This document shows positions 34,364 through 44,160 of a DNA stretch of 64,000 nt, piece by piece. The notes beneath the pieces are model-generated. The model did no database searches, had not been told where the DNA came from, and was given only the letters and a program-made list of their open reading frames with translations. The translations under genes were made by a program, and so were the position numbers. This DNA comes from CAZOZP01 sp964584325. Its GTDB lineage: Bacteria > Bacteroidota > Ignavibacteria > Ignavibacteriales > Melioribacteraceae. The stretch lies in the NCBI GenBank assembly GCA_964584325.1, contig CAZOZP010000002.1, forward strand, positions 1 to 64,000, in the 5' to 3' direction. The first letter of the stretch is position 1, and each line of letters begins with the position of its first letter.

Positions 34364-36544
34364 TTATTCAGGCAATGGAATGGTGAAATTAAAAGAACTA
34401 CCCTGCCCAACTTCACTTTCAACCCAAATCTCACCGCCGTTTTTTATCACAAAGTCCTTACAGAGTATCAAACCCAGTCCGGTCCCTCTTTCCGAATTGG
34501 TGCCCTCAGTTGTTAAATGTTCCTCAATTTTAAATAGCTTTTTAATATTTTCAGGAGAAATACCAACTCCCTCATCTTTAACCGAAACCTTAATAAACTT
34601 ATCCTGCTTTATTACAGATATGTGTATGGATTTCCCAGGATAAGTAAATTTAATTGAGTTTGAAAACAGATTTCGAATTACGGTTTCAATCATATTTTTA
34701 TCACCGAAAACTTCCATATCCGGCTCAATTTCAGTAACCAAAGTAATATTCTTCTGAGAGAGATTCATATGATAAAGATCAATCAGGTTATCAACCAATT
34801 CATTAATTTTAAATGTAACCGGTGTAAATTCAATTCTGTCAGTCTGAATCCTTGCCCATTGGAGCAAATTCTCGAGAAGCTTAAACAATTGACCTGCGGA
34901 TTTATTAATACTTTCTACAAATTCACGGATTTCATCCTTCTCCATTTCATCAATATCATGAAGCAGAAAATCAGAGAATCCGAGAAGCGAAACAAACGGA
35001 CTCTTCAAATCGTGAGCAATAATGGAGAAAAATCTGTCCTTTTTAGCATTAAGATCCCTGAACTTTGATTCAGATTCTTCCAACTTTGCATTTAAGTAGG
35101 CTAATTCTCCGGCAGTTTCTTCAGTTTGATCCCTATTTATCTGAAGTTCTTCAATATGTTTAGTAAGCTCACTTTCTTTAAATTTCTGCTCTGTAATATC
35201 CTTTGTTAATCCCATAATTCCGGCAACTTTTCCGGAATCATCATAAATTGGAACCTTAGCAGATAAAAACCAGAACTGATCTCCTTCATCATTCCTAAGA
35301 CATAATTCTTTATCGGTTACCGGCACACCTGTTTCAATGATGTTGGCTTCTTCATTATATAGTTCAGTGGAAAACTCCTCCGGAATAAAATCTTTGTCAG
35401 TTCTTCCGATAATTTCATCGATATTCTCGCGACCAAGAAAAACTGCCTGTGATTTATTGAGCATAACATAACGCAGTTCGGCATCTTTATAGAATATAGA
35501 ATCGGGCAAGTAATTGAAAAGATTATTAAGTAAATCAATTTCGTACTTCAGATTATCTTTTGCGGTTTTAAATGGGGTTATATCTCTCAGAAAAACAATT
35601 TTTGCTGATTCTTCACTTTTTGATTCGAGTTCAGAATAAATCTCCACATAAACCTTACTTCCATCTTTATGGAGCAGAGATGATTCAATCCCGTTTCTTG
35701 ACTGATACTTAATCTCTCTATCTAATATATAAGCAAGTGTTACATCATAATCATCTTGATGAAGATAATCTTTAATAGAATTTCCCATTTCAAATTGATC
35801 GTACCCTAAAAGACTGCTAAAGGCAGGATTAAACAATTTAATCTGGTCTTCTTCAATTATGAGAATAGCTTCTTTTGCCCGGTCTATTAGTCTTCTGTAT
35901 TTCTTTTCTCTTTCTTTAAGAGTTTCCTGAATGTTGTTAAGCTCGCTTACTATTTTAACCAATTCAACATTTTTGTTCATTATTTCATATTGTGCCTGAA
36001 TTCTGGCAAAAACGAAGAAAATCGCAATAGTATAAATACCTGTAAAAACTCCGATAAATCTAAGCTTAAAATGCGGGTCAAATTTATTTGCCGGAACATC
36101 CATCAAAAACAAAACAATGACTATTGCAATAAATGAAATATTGATGAAAAATCCCTTACGCATTCCAAAAATAAAGGCTGTTACAATCGGAAAAACTAAT
36201 GCCCATAAACTTGAAGATTTGTCAATTTCCGGACTAAACATCAGCAGTATAAAAAGTATGGCAAGAAGTCCGAGAGATGCGCTTCCGCTTAAATCCAGAT
36301 CACGAGTTTTAATCAAATATACTGTATTACCGTTCATCAGCGCTGCAAAAACAAAATCAACAATCGCAATAATATAATCGCCCTGAATCAAAGATATTGA
36401 AGAAAATGAAAGAAGAAATAAAGATGAGATTGCACTGATATACTTCAGAAAATCATATCTGTTTTTTTCAAGCTCAACATCCTGTTTTTCAAGCGCAGTA
36501 AGCTTATCAATATAAATTTTTATTCTGCTGAAGCTGATAGCCAT
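34364..36544 (-). CDS. Membrane PAS sensor histidine kinase
   Basis: A 726-residue kinase. About six membrane helices fill residues 35-182, forming an uncharacterised N-terminal sensor unit. A coiled linker, PAS domains near 212-325 and 335-450, and a coiled coil (455-500) follow. HisKA has H511 (IIAHDLKSP), and a HATPase_c has GVGI and GTGLGL boxes. It is the first gene of an operon with DUF2752 and CD225 proteins, which suggests those small membrane proteins act with the sensor. No response regulator is adjacent. Confidence 0.9.
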   Translation of the reverse strand: MAISFSRIKIYIDKLTALEKQDVELEKNRYDFLKYISAISSLFLLSFSSISLIQGDYIIAIVDFVFAALMNGNTVYLIKTRDLDLSGSASLGLLAILFILLMFSPEIDKSSSLWALVFPIVTAFIFGMRKGFFINISFIAIVIVLFLMDVPANKFDPHFKLRFIGVFTGIYTIAIFFVFARIQAQYEIMNKNVELVKIVSELNNIQETLKEREKKYRRLIDRAKEAILIIEEDQIKLFNPAFSSLLGYDQFEMGNSIKDYLHQDDYDVTLAYILDREIKYQSRNGIESSLLHKDGSKVYVEIYSELESKSEESAKIVFLRDITPFKTAKDNLKYEIDLLNNLFNYLPDSIFYKDAELRYVMLNKSQAVFLGRENIDEIIGRTDKDFIPEEFSTELYNEEANIIETGVPVTDKELCLRNDEGDQFWFLSAKVPIYDDSGKVAGIMGLTKDITEQKFKESELTKHIEELQINRDQTEETAGELAYLNAKLEESESKFRDLNAKKDRFFSIIAHDLKSPFVSLLGFSDFLLHDIDEMEKDEIREFVESINKSAGQLFKLLENLLQWARIQTDRIEFTPVTFKINELVDNLIDLYHMNLSQKNITLVTEIEPDMEVFGDKNMIETVIRNLFSNSIKFTYPGKSIHISVIKQDKFIKVSVKDEGVGISPENIKKLFKIEEHLTTEGTNSERGTGLGLILCKDFVIKNGGEIWVESEVGQGSSFNFTIPLPE

Positions 36545-36628
36545 TCTCTCTTAATCCGGGAGCAAATATTTATTTTCATTTAACAAGTATAATCGAAGAT
36601 ATTTGAATTATATTAAATCCGAATTATT

Positions 36629-37354
36629 TTATTTTTTAAGAACTGTAAATTCCACTCTTCTGTTTTGCTCTCTGCCTATATCAGTTGAATTATCCGCCAC
36701 AGGTTTGGTCTTTCCATAACCTTTAGCAGTAATTCTTGCTTCAGAAATACCTTTCGAAGCAATATAGCTTTTAACAGACTCTGCACGCTTTTGAGAAAGT
36801 TTATTATTTGCATCATCAGAACCAATATTATCTGTATGGCCGGCCAATTCAATTTCTACAGTTTTATGCTTGCTCATATAATCAACAACCACATCCAACT
36901 CAGTGAATGATTCCGGCAGCAAATCTGCTTTGTTAAATTCAAAAAATACATTATTAAGTTTGATTGGCCTCCCTACTTCAATCGGAATGCTTTCTATTTC
37001 AATCTTCTTTGAATAGCTCATCCAGCCGCCGGTTATGGCATAGATTTTTGAATCAGCCCAGGTTTCAAAGGTAAGTACAAATCCGTCTCTGGTAATTGAT
37101 TCAGCCTTAACCTGATATCTTTTATTGAAATTTTTATCTACATCAACTGTGCTTACAGATAAAAAGACAGAAGGCCTTACTTCATATTTTTGAGTAAATT
37201 TGATTTCCTTTTGAATTATTCTTCTGCCGTCTTTTTGATGAAGCGTATATCCGGGAGTATCGGTACTAAAAGAAAAAGTTCCGCTTTCTGTTTGGGCAAA
37301 AACCGTAAAAACTGCAATTATTAAAGCGAAAAAACACTTATTGAGATTTCCCAT
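36629..37354 (-). CDS. OmpA-family peptidoglycan-binding outer-membrane/periplasmic protein
   Basis: 241 residues with a signal peptide (cleavage after about FAQ, residue 21), a beta-rich N-terminal part, and a C-terminal OmpA domain (about 132-240). The domain has FFEFNKADLLPES, ELAGHTDNIGSDDANNKLSQ and the peptidoglycan-binding KGYGKTKPVADN…NRRVEF. It likely anchors the envelope to peptidoglycan. It is downstream of the STAND-like ATPase gene by 26 bp and may be co-transcribed. Confidence 0.88.
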   Translation of the reverse strand: MGNLNKCFFALIIAVFTVFAQTESGTFSFSTDTPGYTLHQKDGRRIIQKEIKFTQKYEVRPSVFLSVSTVDVDKNFNKRYQVKAESITRDGFVLTFETWADSKIYAITGGWMSYSKKIEIESIPIEVGRPIKLNNVFFEFNKADLLPESFTELDVVVDYMSKHKTVEIELAGHTDNIGSDDANNKLSQKRAESVKSYIASKGISEARITAKGYGKTKPVADNSTDIGREQNRRVEFTVLKK

Positions 37355-37380
37355 AATCTCTCCTTTTCTATCTGTTTGAA

Positions 37381-40215
37381 TTATGCTGTTTTATGTAAAG
37401 TATAATCTTCTTTCAGCTTTTGTATTTTATCTACAATTTCTTCCACTGTCTGATGAAGTTCTTCCCCCATACGCCTGAATTCATCAGGATAAACATCCTG
37501 CATATAGAACATTAACGCATAATACAATGGCCTGTAAACATCTTTCACATCATGCTGATTTTTCTCAAATAACTCATAAACATAATCATACTTACCGAAT
37601 GCCATTAAATAAATAAGATAGTTTTCAAAATCATGGTTCAGACCGGACATAAACTTCTCAATTTCAATAAACTCCTGAGAAATTTCACGGAATCTGTCGA
37701 ATTGATCATGCCACAGAAGCATTAGTGCATAACACATTGCATTACCATGATCTCTTACATATTCAAAGGCCTTTTGAGAAAGCATCAAGGCTATTTCTTT
37801 ATTTTTCTTTAGTTTAAAATATAACATCGCAAGCCTTGTCATAGCGCTGTTATGTCCTTTATCGCTTGCTTTCATTAAATACTTTTCAGCATTTATCACA
37901 TCATCAAGATAATCTTCATAAAGAACACCCAGATTATAAGCAGCGGCAAAATTTCCGCGTTCAAGAGTCATCAGATAGTATTTCTCAGCTTCGTCCGGCC
38001 TGTTAAGATCGTGCTGATAAAGCAATGCCAGATTATGCATTGCAATTTCATGCTCCTTTTCAACAGCCTCAAGATAGTATTTTTCTGCATTTACAAAATC
38101 CTTATACTGATTTTTGTAAATTATTGCAAGGTTATTCATTGCATCCGGATTACCGGCACCGGCAGATACTTTATAGCATTCTTCTGCTTTATCATATTCT
38201 TTAAGCTTATTCTGATATAAAAATCCCAGGTGATACATAGCCTGCATATCCCCTTCTTCAACTGCCTTCTGATAAAAAGATTCAGCTTTACGATAGTCAT
38301 GAAATGAATTCTGATACAAAGATCCCAAATAATAATATGCCTTTTTGGCTCCTGCTGCAATAGCTTTCAGGTAATAGGCTTCAGCCTTCTCAAAATTCTT
38401 ATATTCGTTCTGGAAAAGCAGTCCGAGATTTATATTAGCGAAAGGGAATCCCTTTTCTATTGCAAGCTCAAAATATTTCTGGGCTTTCACATAATCTTTC
38501 ATTTTTTTATAATACAGCAGTCCAAGATTATTTATAGATCTCACATTCCCTTTTTCAATGGCAAGAAGATAAAATCTCTCAGCTTTTTCAAAATCTTTAT
38601 ATTCATTTTCATAAAGAACTGCCAGATTATTAATGGCTTTTGTATTACCTTTCTCAACAGCCTTAAGATAATGTCTGTGTGCATTATCTATATCCTGCAA
38701 ACCGGATTCATAGATAAAACCAAGTAATCCGCTGATAAACCCATTGGAATTTTTGACTTCAAGAAGTTTATTTAAAGCAAGTCTGTACTTTTTCTGGTTT
38801 AAATAAGAATAAACTATCTCAACAATTTCTTTATCGGATTTTGGAATATCATTCAACAGTTCAGAGTTTACTCTTTCAAGGAAGTATTTTGTACCCTCCA
38901 GCATTTCGGTATAAAGTTCCTGCGGCAATGATAAATTTGAAAGAGCTTCAGTTATATAAAGTGCATCTTTTGATTTTATTTTTCCTTCCTGAAGTTCCTG
39001 AATGTGTTTTTTTGCCCTTTCAACTATTTCGTCTTCATTACACCAGTTAACTAAAAATCTTACAATCCAAAGAACTTTGTTACGGTCTTTTTTTCTTCCG
39101 TAACGCATAAGGTACCAGATATTGAAGAATCTTTCACTCAATTGATAATACACTTCACTTCTGTTCCCAATTATCCTGAAAACAAGTTTATTCTTCTCGA
39201 GATAATTAATTTGTTCTGTTGCTATTCGTTCTTCAATGTTTGTTTTTTTTATAATTTCCTTAAAACTTACAGCATCCCAGCTCATTGCAATTGTATCAAC
39301 AATTTCCTGCTGAAGAGGAGTGAGGTCATCCATTCGGTGTTTATATAAAGGAGTTACTCTATCAAGAATAATCTCAAGGTCTTTGATTGAATCCCGACTC
39401 TCATAATCTACAAATACTTCATATAATAGAACAATGGTTCTCGGAACACCGCCTGTAAGCCTTCTTAATGTTTCAATTCTTTCAGGTTCGGTCTCTATAA
39501 GTCTTTTAATTACATTTGATTTATAGTTTTCCCCAAGTTTTAAGAGCAGATAATTTGCTTCCTGACTCGAAAGTCCTTTTAGCTGAACAACTTCAAAATA
39601 TACCAAAAAATTCTTAAGGTCTTCATTTGCCTCAAGCATTTCAGCACTTCCGCATATAAACCTGATATCCAAACCGCGAGATAAAACATGAGTAAATCTC
39701 GTAACTTCGTCAGGAGAAAGTTTTCTGATAAGATCACCAACATTATCAAGAAATATTACGATTTTTTTCTTTTTTGCTTTCAGATATTTTTCAAGAATAT
39801 CATAACATTTTGTTTCGTAATTGTCTTTCTTCTTAGCCGTTTCCATTTCATCAAGAATTCCATAGAATTCATCCTCGTAATCTTCTTCAAGCTGAGCGGC
39901 AATGTTTTCCCAAAGTTTATATAAAGTTCTGATATTATATTGCTCTTCATCAAATATAATAGGGATAAGCCACTTTTTTACTTCTTCATCACCGTTAACT
40001 TCATGAAAAAGCCTTAAAAGAAGTGTAGTTTTTCCGTAACCTCTTTGACCCTGAATCAAAAAATGCTGAGGTAATGATTCCATTCTGTCAGTCTTAAGAA
40101 TATTGAAAATTTGCTGAAACTCTTCATTTCTCACAACAAAATTTCTAATAATTTCTTCTTTGGTCTGGTTGCCCGGATTATAAATTTGAGGTAAATTTGA
40201 TTTTGATTCCTGCAT
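37381..40215 (-). CDS. STAND-like ATPase with ten 33-residue TPR-like repeats
   Basis: A 944-residue cytosolic protein. An N-terminal P-loop NTPase has Walker A GQRGYGKT (56-63), Walker B VIFLDN (153-158, D157) and a sensor-like RFICGS (185-190). A winged-helix-like region (about 295-370) ends in ERFFNIWYLMRYG, a pattern seen in archaeal-type ATPases. Residues 493-822 are ten repeats of exactly 33 residues, consensus A-x-x-N-L-x-x-L-Y…A-E-x-Y-Y-x-x-A-x-E-K-G-N. A helical tail closes the protein. The layout (ATPase, winged helix, repeat sensor) is that of STAND signal proteins, but no effector domain is seen. Its function is unknown. Confidence 0.85.
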   Translation of the reverse strand: MQESKSNLPQIYNPGNQTKEEIIRNFVVRNEEFQQIFNILKTDRMESLPQHFLIQGQRGYGKTTLLLRLFHEVNGDEEVKKWLIPIIFDEEQYNIRTLYKLWENIAAQLEEDYEDEFYGILDEMETAKKKDNYETKCYDILEKYLKAKKKKIVIFLDNVGDLIRKLSPDEVTRFTHVLSRGLDIRFICGSAEMLEANEDLKNFLVYFEVVQLKGLSSQEANYLLLKLGENYKSNVIKRLIETEPERIETLRRLTGGVPRTIVLLYEVFVDYESRDSIKDLEIILDRVTPLYKHRMDDLTPLQQEIVDTIAMSWDAVSFKEIIKKTNIEERIATEQINYLEKNKLVFRIIGNRSEVYYQLSERFFNIWYLMRYGRKKDRNKVLWIVRFLVNWCNEDEIVERAKKHIQELQEGKIKSKDALYITEALSNLSLPQELYTEMLEGTKYFLERVNSELLNDIPKSDKEIVEIVYSYLNQKKYRLALNKLLEVKNSNGFISGLLGFIYESGLQDIDNAHRHYLKAVEKGNTKAINNLAVLYENEYKDFEKAERFYLLAIEKGNVRSINNLGLLYYKKMKDYVKAQKYFELAIEKGFPFANINLGLLFQNEYKNFEKAEAYYLKAIAAGAKKAYYYLGSLYQNSFHDYRKAESFYQKAVEEGDMQAMYHLGFLYQNKLKEYDKAEECYKVSAGAGNPDAMNNLAIIYKNQYKDFVNAEKYYLEAVEKEHEIAMHNLALLYQHDLNRPDEAEKYYLMTLERGNFAAAYNLGVLYEDYLDDVINAEKYLMKASDKGHNSAMTRLAMLYFKLKKNKEIALMLSQKAFEYVRDHGNAMCYALMLLWHDQFDRFREISQEFIEIEKFMSGLNHDFENYLIYLMAFGKYDYVYELFEKNQHDVKDVYRPLYYALMFYMQDVYPDEFRRMGEELHQTVEEIVDKIQKLKEDYTLHKTA
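37750..38739 (-). repeat. Ten-unit protein repeat region (33 codons each)
   Basis: It encodes residues 493-822 of the STAND-like ATPase. The period is 99 bp without insertions or deletions, and the repeats are clear in protein but diverged at DNA level. This makes recent expansion unlikely. Confidence 0.8.
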
Positions 40216-40557
40216 AGTTGTTCTTATTATTTGACCTATTTATCTAATTCAAAAAATAGGCGGATTGGTTGAATTTATGTTGTTCTAAAATATAACAGAG
40301 AATTGACAAATAATCAAGATAAATAAAGCATATTATTTATTATTTCTCCAATCTCTTTGAGGAAGCATATTTTAAAAAGCCTCCGCTATTAAAGAACGGC
40401 AGGAAAACAATTATAAATAAGACAAAAATCTTCCGCTCATTATCACATTTTAAGGAAAATTTCTGAAATTTGGATTTTCCCGAAAAACGTTACAATAATA
40501 ATAAGACTATTTAATTTAAAATAAAACTGTCGGGCGGAATAATTTTGATTTGAATTG
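40216..40557. other. Intergenic region before the STAND-like ATPase
   Basis: 342 bp with no plausible gene. It contains a likely terminator of the upstream PAS kinase at 40371-40404. The remainder is AT-rich and probably holds the promoter of the ATPase gene, though no clear TAnnTTTG match was found. Confidence 0.55.
40371..40404 (-). terminator. Possible terminator of the PAS kinase gene
   Basis: On the minus strand CCTGCCG pairs with CGGAGG (one bulged G) across an 11-nt loop and is followed by CTTTTTAAAA. The short stem makes this moderate evidence. Confidence 0.42.
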
Positions 40558-41712
40558 CTAAGTGTTATTCTTAAATGTGATGGTAAACTTTGTACCTTCA
40601 TCCTTTTTACTGTAAACATTAATAATTGCAGAATTAATTTCGCAGCATTTCTTAACCAAAGCAAGCCCTAAACCGGTTCCTTCATACTTGCGTGTATATC
40701 CGGAGTCTTCCTGACTGAATGGTTCATATAACTGCTTAATATAATCAGCCGAAATCCCAATACCTGTATCGTTTACTTCAACATAATAATTTCCGTTTAA
40801 ATCTTCATTTAGAACTATTTCCACATTTCCGGATGGAGTATATTTTATGGCATTTTCTATCAGATTAATAAATATTTGAGTAACGGTATAAATATCCCCG
40901 TATATTATCGGCTCAATAAAAATCTTCGGATTATATGTTAACGTAAGATTTTTTTCTAGTGCTATGCTGTTTATCTCTCTTATTACCGGCATCAATACTA
41001 CTTCTTCAAGATTAAAATATTGTTTGACTGATTTATAGTTCCCGGTATGAAGCTCTGACATATTCAGAATTAAATCAATTGTACGAATTAATCTTCTTCC
41101 GCCGTTATCAATCATCTTAAATCCGAAACGGATATTTTCAGGAATTACACTGTAAAGTTCGTTTTCTATCAAAGAGGAAAAACTTAGGATGGTATTTACC
41201 GGAGTACGAATCTCATGAGATATCTGCGCGAGGAATTCAGCTTTTAGTTTTTCGGATCTGTCTGCTCTGGTTGTAGCTTCCTGAAGAGCATTTTGAGTTT
41301 CTCTTGCCTCACTTATGTTTCTGATTATAACGAAATATAATTTGGTTTCTTCGCCCCCAGTAAATCTGGCATTTATTAAAACATCCAGATGTTGTCCGGA
41401 TTTAGTAACCATTTTAGTATCAAAGTTAATAACTTCTTTCTCTCTTTTAAGTTCCTTAATGAATTTTATCTTGCTGCTGTCATCCGGCCATAAAAGATTG
41501 AAATCCAGATTGTGTACCTCTGTTTCATGGAAACGGAATATCTGAGTAAAAGATCTGTTTGCATCAACAATTCTCCATAAGTTCAGATCAATTTTAATGA
41601 TACTGTCTGAAATCAGATTCCATAATGTATCAAACTGTTCTTTATTATTTGAAAAAGATATGTTTTCTCTGCTGTCTGGACTGTTTTTGCTATTTGAAGA
41701 TTCGGGAGACAA
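40558..41712 (-). CDS. PAS sensor histidine kinase (soluble)
   Basis: A 384-residue kinase: PAS near residues 25-140, HisKA with H166 (QISHEIRTP), and a HATPase_c with NLIENAIKYT, DTGIGI and GTGLGLALV. No membrane helix. It lies 160 bp downstream of the aminotransferase gene of the polysaccharide operon. It may be independent, and no partner regulator is nearby. Confidence 0.9.
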   Translation of the reverse strand: MSPESSNSKNSPDSRENISFSNNKEQFDTLWNLISDSIIKIDLNLWRIVDANRSFTQIFRFHETEVHNLDFNLLWPDDSSKIKFIKELKREKEVINFDTKMVTKSGQHLDVLINARFTGGEETKLYFVIIRNISEARETQNALQEATTRADRSEKLKAEFLAQISHEIRTPVNTILSFSSLIENELYSVIPENIRFGFKMIDNGGRRLIRTIDLILNMSELHTGNYKSVKQYFNLEEVVLMPVIREINSIALEKNLTLTYNPKIFIEPIIYGDIYTVTQIFINLIENAIKYTPSGNVEIVLNEDLNGNYYVEVNDTGIGISADYIKQLYEPFSQEDSGYTRKYEGTGLGLALVKKCCEINSAIINVYSKKDEGTKFTITFKNNT

Positions 41713-41872
41713 AGCTACTCCGGGATAATAATTTGCAGAAATATTTTTAAGAGTTAAGTAATAATCGGATGTTTTTGTTTTTTCTTAACACATCCAGTAT
41801 TATTATTTAACACTAAGCAATTTAGCTATAATATTAACTGCTTGTCAACAATTATTTTAACAACTTAATTAT

Positions 41873-43039
41873 TTATTTGCTAAAATATTCGTAGATTTTT
41901 TCAACTACATAATGTATCTGATCTTCCCTAAGTTCAGGGAATACAGGCAGTGCAAGCGAATGGTCTGCGCAAAACTCAGCGGTTGGGAAATCGCCTTTTG
42001 AATGATTCAGGTCTTTGTAACACTCCTGAAGATGGAAAGGAATTGGATAATAGATATCTGTTACAATCTCTTGTTCAAGTAGAAACTTCATTAGATCGTT
42101 ACGATTATTAACTCTTATTATATATTGATTATAAATATGATAATCCTGAACCCCGGAATCTTTATAAACAGCTGCCGGTAAAAGTACCTTATTTACTTCA
42201 GAAAATTCAATTTCTCCTGTTCCTTCAGCTAATCCTTTCTCAATAAACAAATTGTTGTAGAGCTCGGCATTTTTTCGGCGCTTTTCACTCCAAGAGCTTA
42301 AATGCGGAAGTTTCACTCTTAATACAGCCGCCTGAATTGCATCCAGTCTGAAATTACCTCCTATTATTTTATGATAGTATTTCGGTTCCATTCCGTGCAT
42401 TCTTATCAAACGAAGGTTATGATCTAATTCCGGATTGTTAGTAACACACATTCCGCCGTCACCGTAACCTCCGAGATTCTTGCTCGGGAAAAATGAGTAG
42501 CAGCCAATATCTCCGATTGTTCCAACACAATTATCATCTTTATATCTTGTACCAATGGCCTGAGCAGCATCTTCAATAACAAAGAAACTGTATTTTTTGG
42601 CCAGTTCCATGATCGGAGCAAGATCTGCACTTTGTCCGTATAAATGTACAGGAATTATCGCTTTAGTCCGCGAAGTAATTTTTTCTTCAATCTTTAATGG
42701 ATTAATATTGAAAGATACCGGATCAGAATCCACCAGAACAGGAATTGCATTCAGTCTGGATATAACACCGATTGTTGCAAAAAAAGAATATGTCGGAAGA
42801 ATTACTTCATCCCCCGGCTTTATACCTACAGCCATTAAAGCTGCCAGCAGAGCATCAGTTCCTGAGGATAATCCGACAGCATATTTTGCATTTAAGTATT
42901 CTGCGGTTTCTGCCTCAAATGAAGAAACTTCAGGGCCAAGAATAAAATATTGAGACTGAGCTACTCTTAAAACAGCTTCGTCAAGTTCTTCTTTTAATGA
43001 ATTGTACTGGAGTTTCAGATCGAGCAAAGGTACTTTCAT
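41873..43039 (-). CDS. DegT/DnrJ/EryC1/StrS-family sugar aminotransferase
   Basis: A 388-residue PLP enzyme that aminates or otherwise handles a nucleotide keto-sugar. The PLP lysine is K187 in FFPSKNLGGYGDGG; EDAAQAIG (156-163) and SSGTDALLAAL (58-68) complete the cofactor site. It is the fourth gene of the wcaJ-wzi-wecB-degT unit, so it probably makes an amino sugar for exopolysaccharide or O-antigen. Confidence 0.92.
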   Translation of the reverse strand: MKVPLLDLKLQYNSLKEELDEAVLRVAQSQYFILGPEVSSFEAETAEYLNAKYAVGLSSGTDALLAALMAVGIKPGDEVILPTYSFFATIGVISRLNAIPVLVDSDPVSFNINPLKIEEKITSRTKAIIPVHLYGQSADLAPIMELAKKYSFFVIEDAAQAIGTRYKDDNCVGTIGDIGCYSFFPSKNLGGYGDGGMCVTNNPELDHNLRLIRMHGMEPKYYHKIIGGNFRLDAIQAAVLRVKLPHLSSWSEKRRKNAELYNNLFIEKGLAEGTGEIEFSEVNKVLLPAAVYKDSGVQDYHIYNQYIIRVNNRNDLMKFLLEQEIVTDIYYPIPFHLQECYKDLNHSKGDFPTAEFCADHSLALPVFPELREDQIHYVVEKIYEYFSK

Positions 43040-43060
43040 TTTATTTATTCCTGTATAATA

Positions 43061-44152
43061 TTAAATTTTTGAAACAATTATTTCGGCTATTCTTTCAGCA
43101 GCTTTGCCATCCCATAATTCAGGTATTGAACCATTTTTCAGATTACCTGACAATACTTTCAATGCTGTTTCAGCAGCAAATCTAAAGTCATCTCCAACTA
43201 ATTGATTAGTTCCTTTTTCAACAGTTATGGGACGTTCAGTAGTAGTTCGAATCGTAATGCATTGTACTCCAAGATATGTGGTTTCTTCCTGGATACCTCC
43301 TGAATCAGTCAAAATCAGTGATGCATTTTTTATCAAAGAGATAAAATCAATATATCCGATTGGTTCTGTAAGTATAACTCGATCTCCTAACGCCTCAAGA
43401 AGTCCGAATGTCTCCAAATTCTTTCTTGTCCGCGGATGCACGGGGAAAACTATCTTCTTAAGAGGTGCTAACTTCTCAATCATTTCTGCAAGGTTTTTTA
43501 GTTGAGACTCAGAATCAACATTACTAGGTCTGTGCATTGTAAGAAGTACATAATTGTTTTTTTCAAGATTAAGGTCATCTAAAACTGATGAGTTTTCTGA
43601 TTTATCAATATAATGCATCAAACTGTCAATCATCACGTTTCCTGTAAAGAAGACGTTTTTGCTGTCTGTACCTTCATTCCTAAGATTATTCAATCCGCTT
43701 TGCTCTGTAACAAAAAGAAAATCCGAAATTCTGTCTGTTAATATTCTGTTTATTTCTTCAGGCATATCCATATCAAAACTTCTTAGGCCTGCCTCTACAT
43801 GTGCTACGGGTATATGGAGTTTCTTGGCAGTAAGACTGCAGGCTATTGTGGAATTAACATCACCTACAACAATAACAAGATCGGGCTTTTCTTCAATTAA
43901 TATTTTCTCAAATTCAATCATCACTCTTGCAGTTTGTTCTGCGTGACTTCCGCTTCCTATTCCGAGATAAAAATGCGGTTTCGGAAGTTCAAGATCATCA
44001 AAAAATACTTTAGACATTTTTTCATCGTAATGCTGACCTGTGTGACAAATTAAGTGAACAACCGAATCAGAATATTTCTTAAAAGCTTTATGAAGTGGTG
44101 CAACTTTCATAAAATTGGGTCTGGCACCAACAACTGATATAATTTTTTTCAT
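43061..44152 (-). CDS. wecB: UDP-N-acetylglucosamine 2-epimerase (non-hydrolysing)
   Basis: WecB interconverts UDP-GlcNAc and UDP-ManNAc. 363 residues, typical length; VVGARPNFMKVAPLHKAF at the N-terminus, ICHTGQHYDEKMS near 35-47, HVEAGLRSFD near 118, and TDSGGIQEET near 285. It provides ManNAc-type precursors for the surface polysaccharide encoded by this operon. Confidence 0.94.
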   Translation of the reverse strand: MKKIISVVGARPNFMKVAPLHKAFKKYSDSVVHLICHTGQHYDEKMSKVFFDDLELPKPHFYLGIGSGSHAEQTARVMIEFEKILIEEKPDLVIVVGDVNSTIACSLTAKKLHIPVAHVEAGLRSFDMDMPEEINRILTDRISDFLFVTEQSGLNNLRNEGTDSKNVFFTGNVMIDSLMHYIDKSENSSVLDDLNLEKNNYVLLTMHRPSNVDSESQLKNLAEMIEKLAPLKKIVFPVHPRTRKNLETFGLLEALGDRVILTEPIGYIDFISLIKNASLILTDSGGIQEETTYLGVQCITIRTTTERPITVEKGTNQLVGDDFRFAAETALKVLSGNLKNGSIPELWDGKAAERIAEIIVSKI

Positions 44153-44160
44153 ATTTCCCT

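Noticed and set aside
37381..40215. Assigning the STAND-like ATPase to a known antiphage family
   Set aside because: No recognisable effector (nuclease, protease, TIR, transmembrane pore) is seen and neighbours are not defence genes.
43240..43260. tRNA T-arm-like GTTCGAATC
   Set aside because: It lies inside wecB coding sequence and no cloverleaf can be drawn; no tRNA was found elsewhere in the window.
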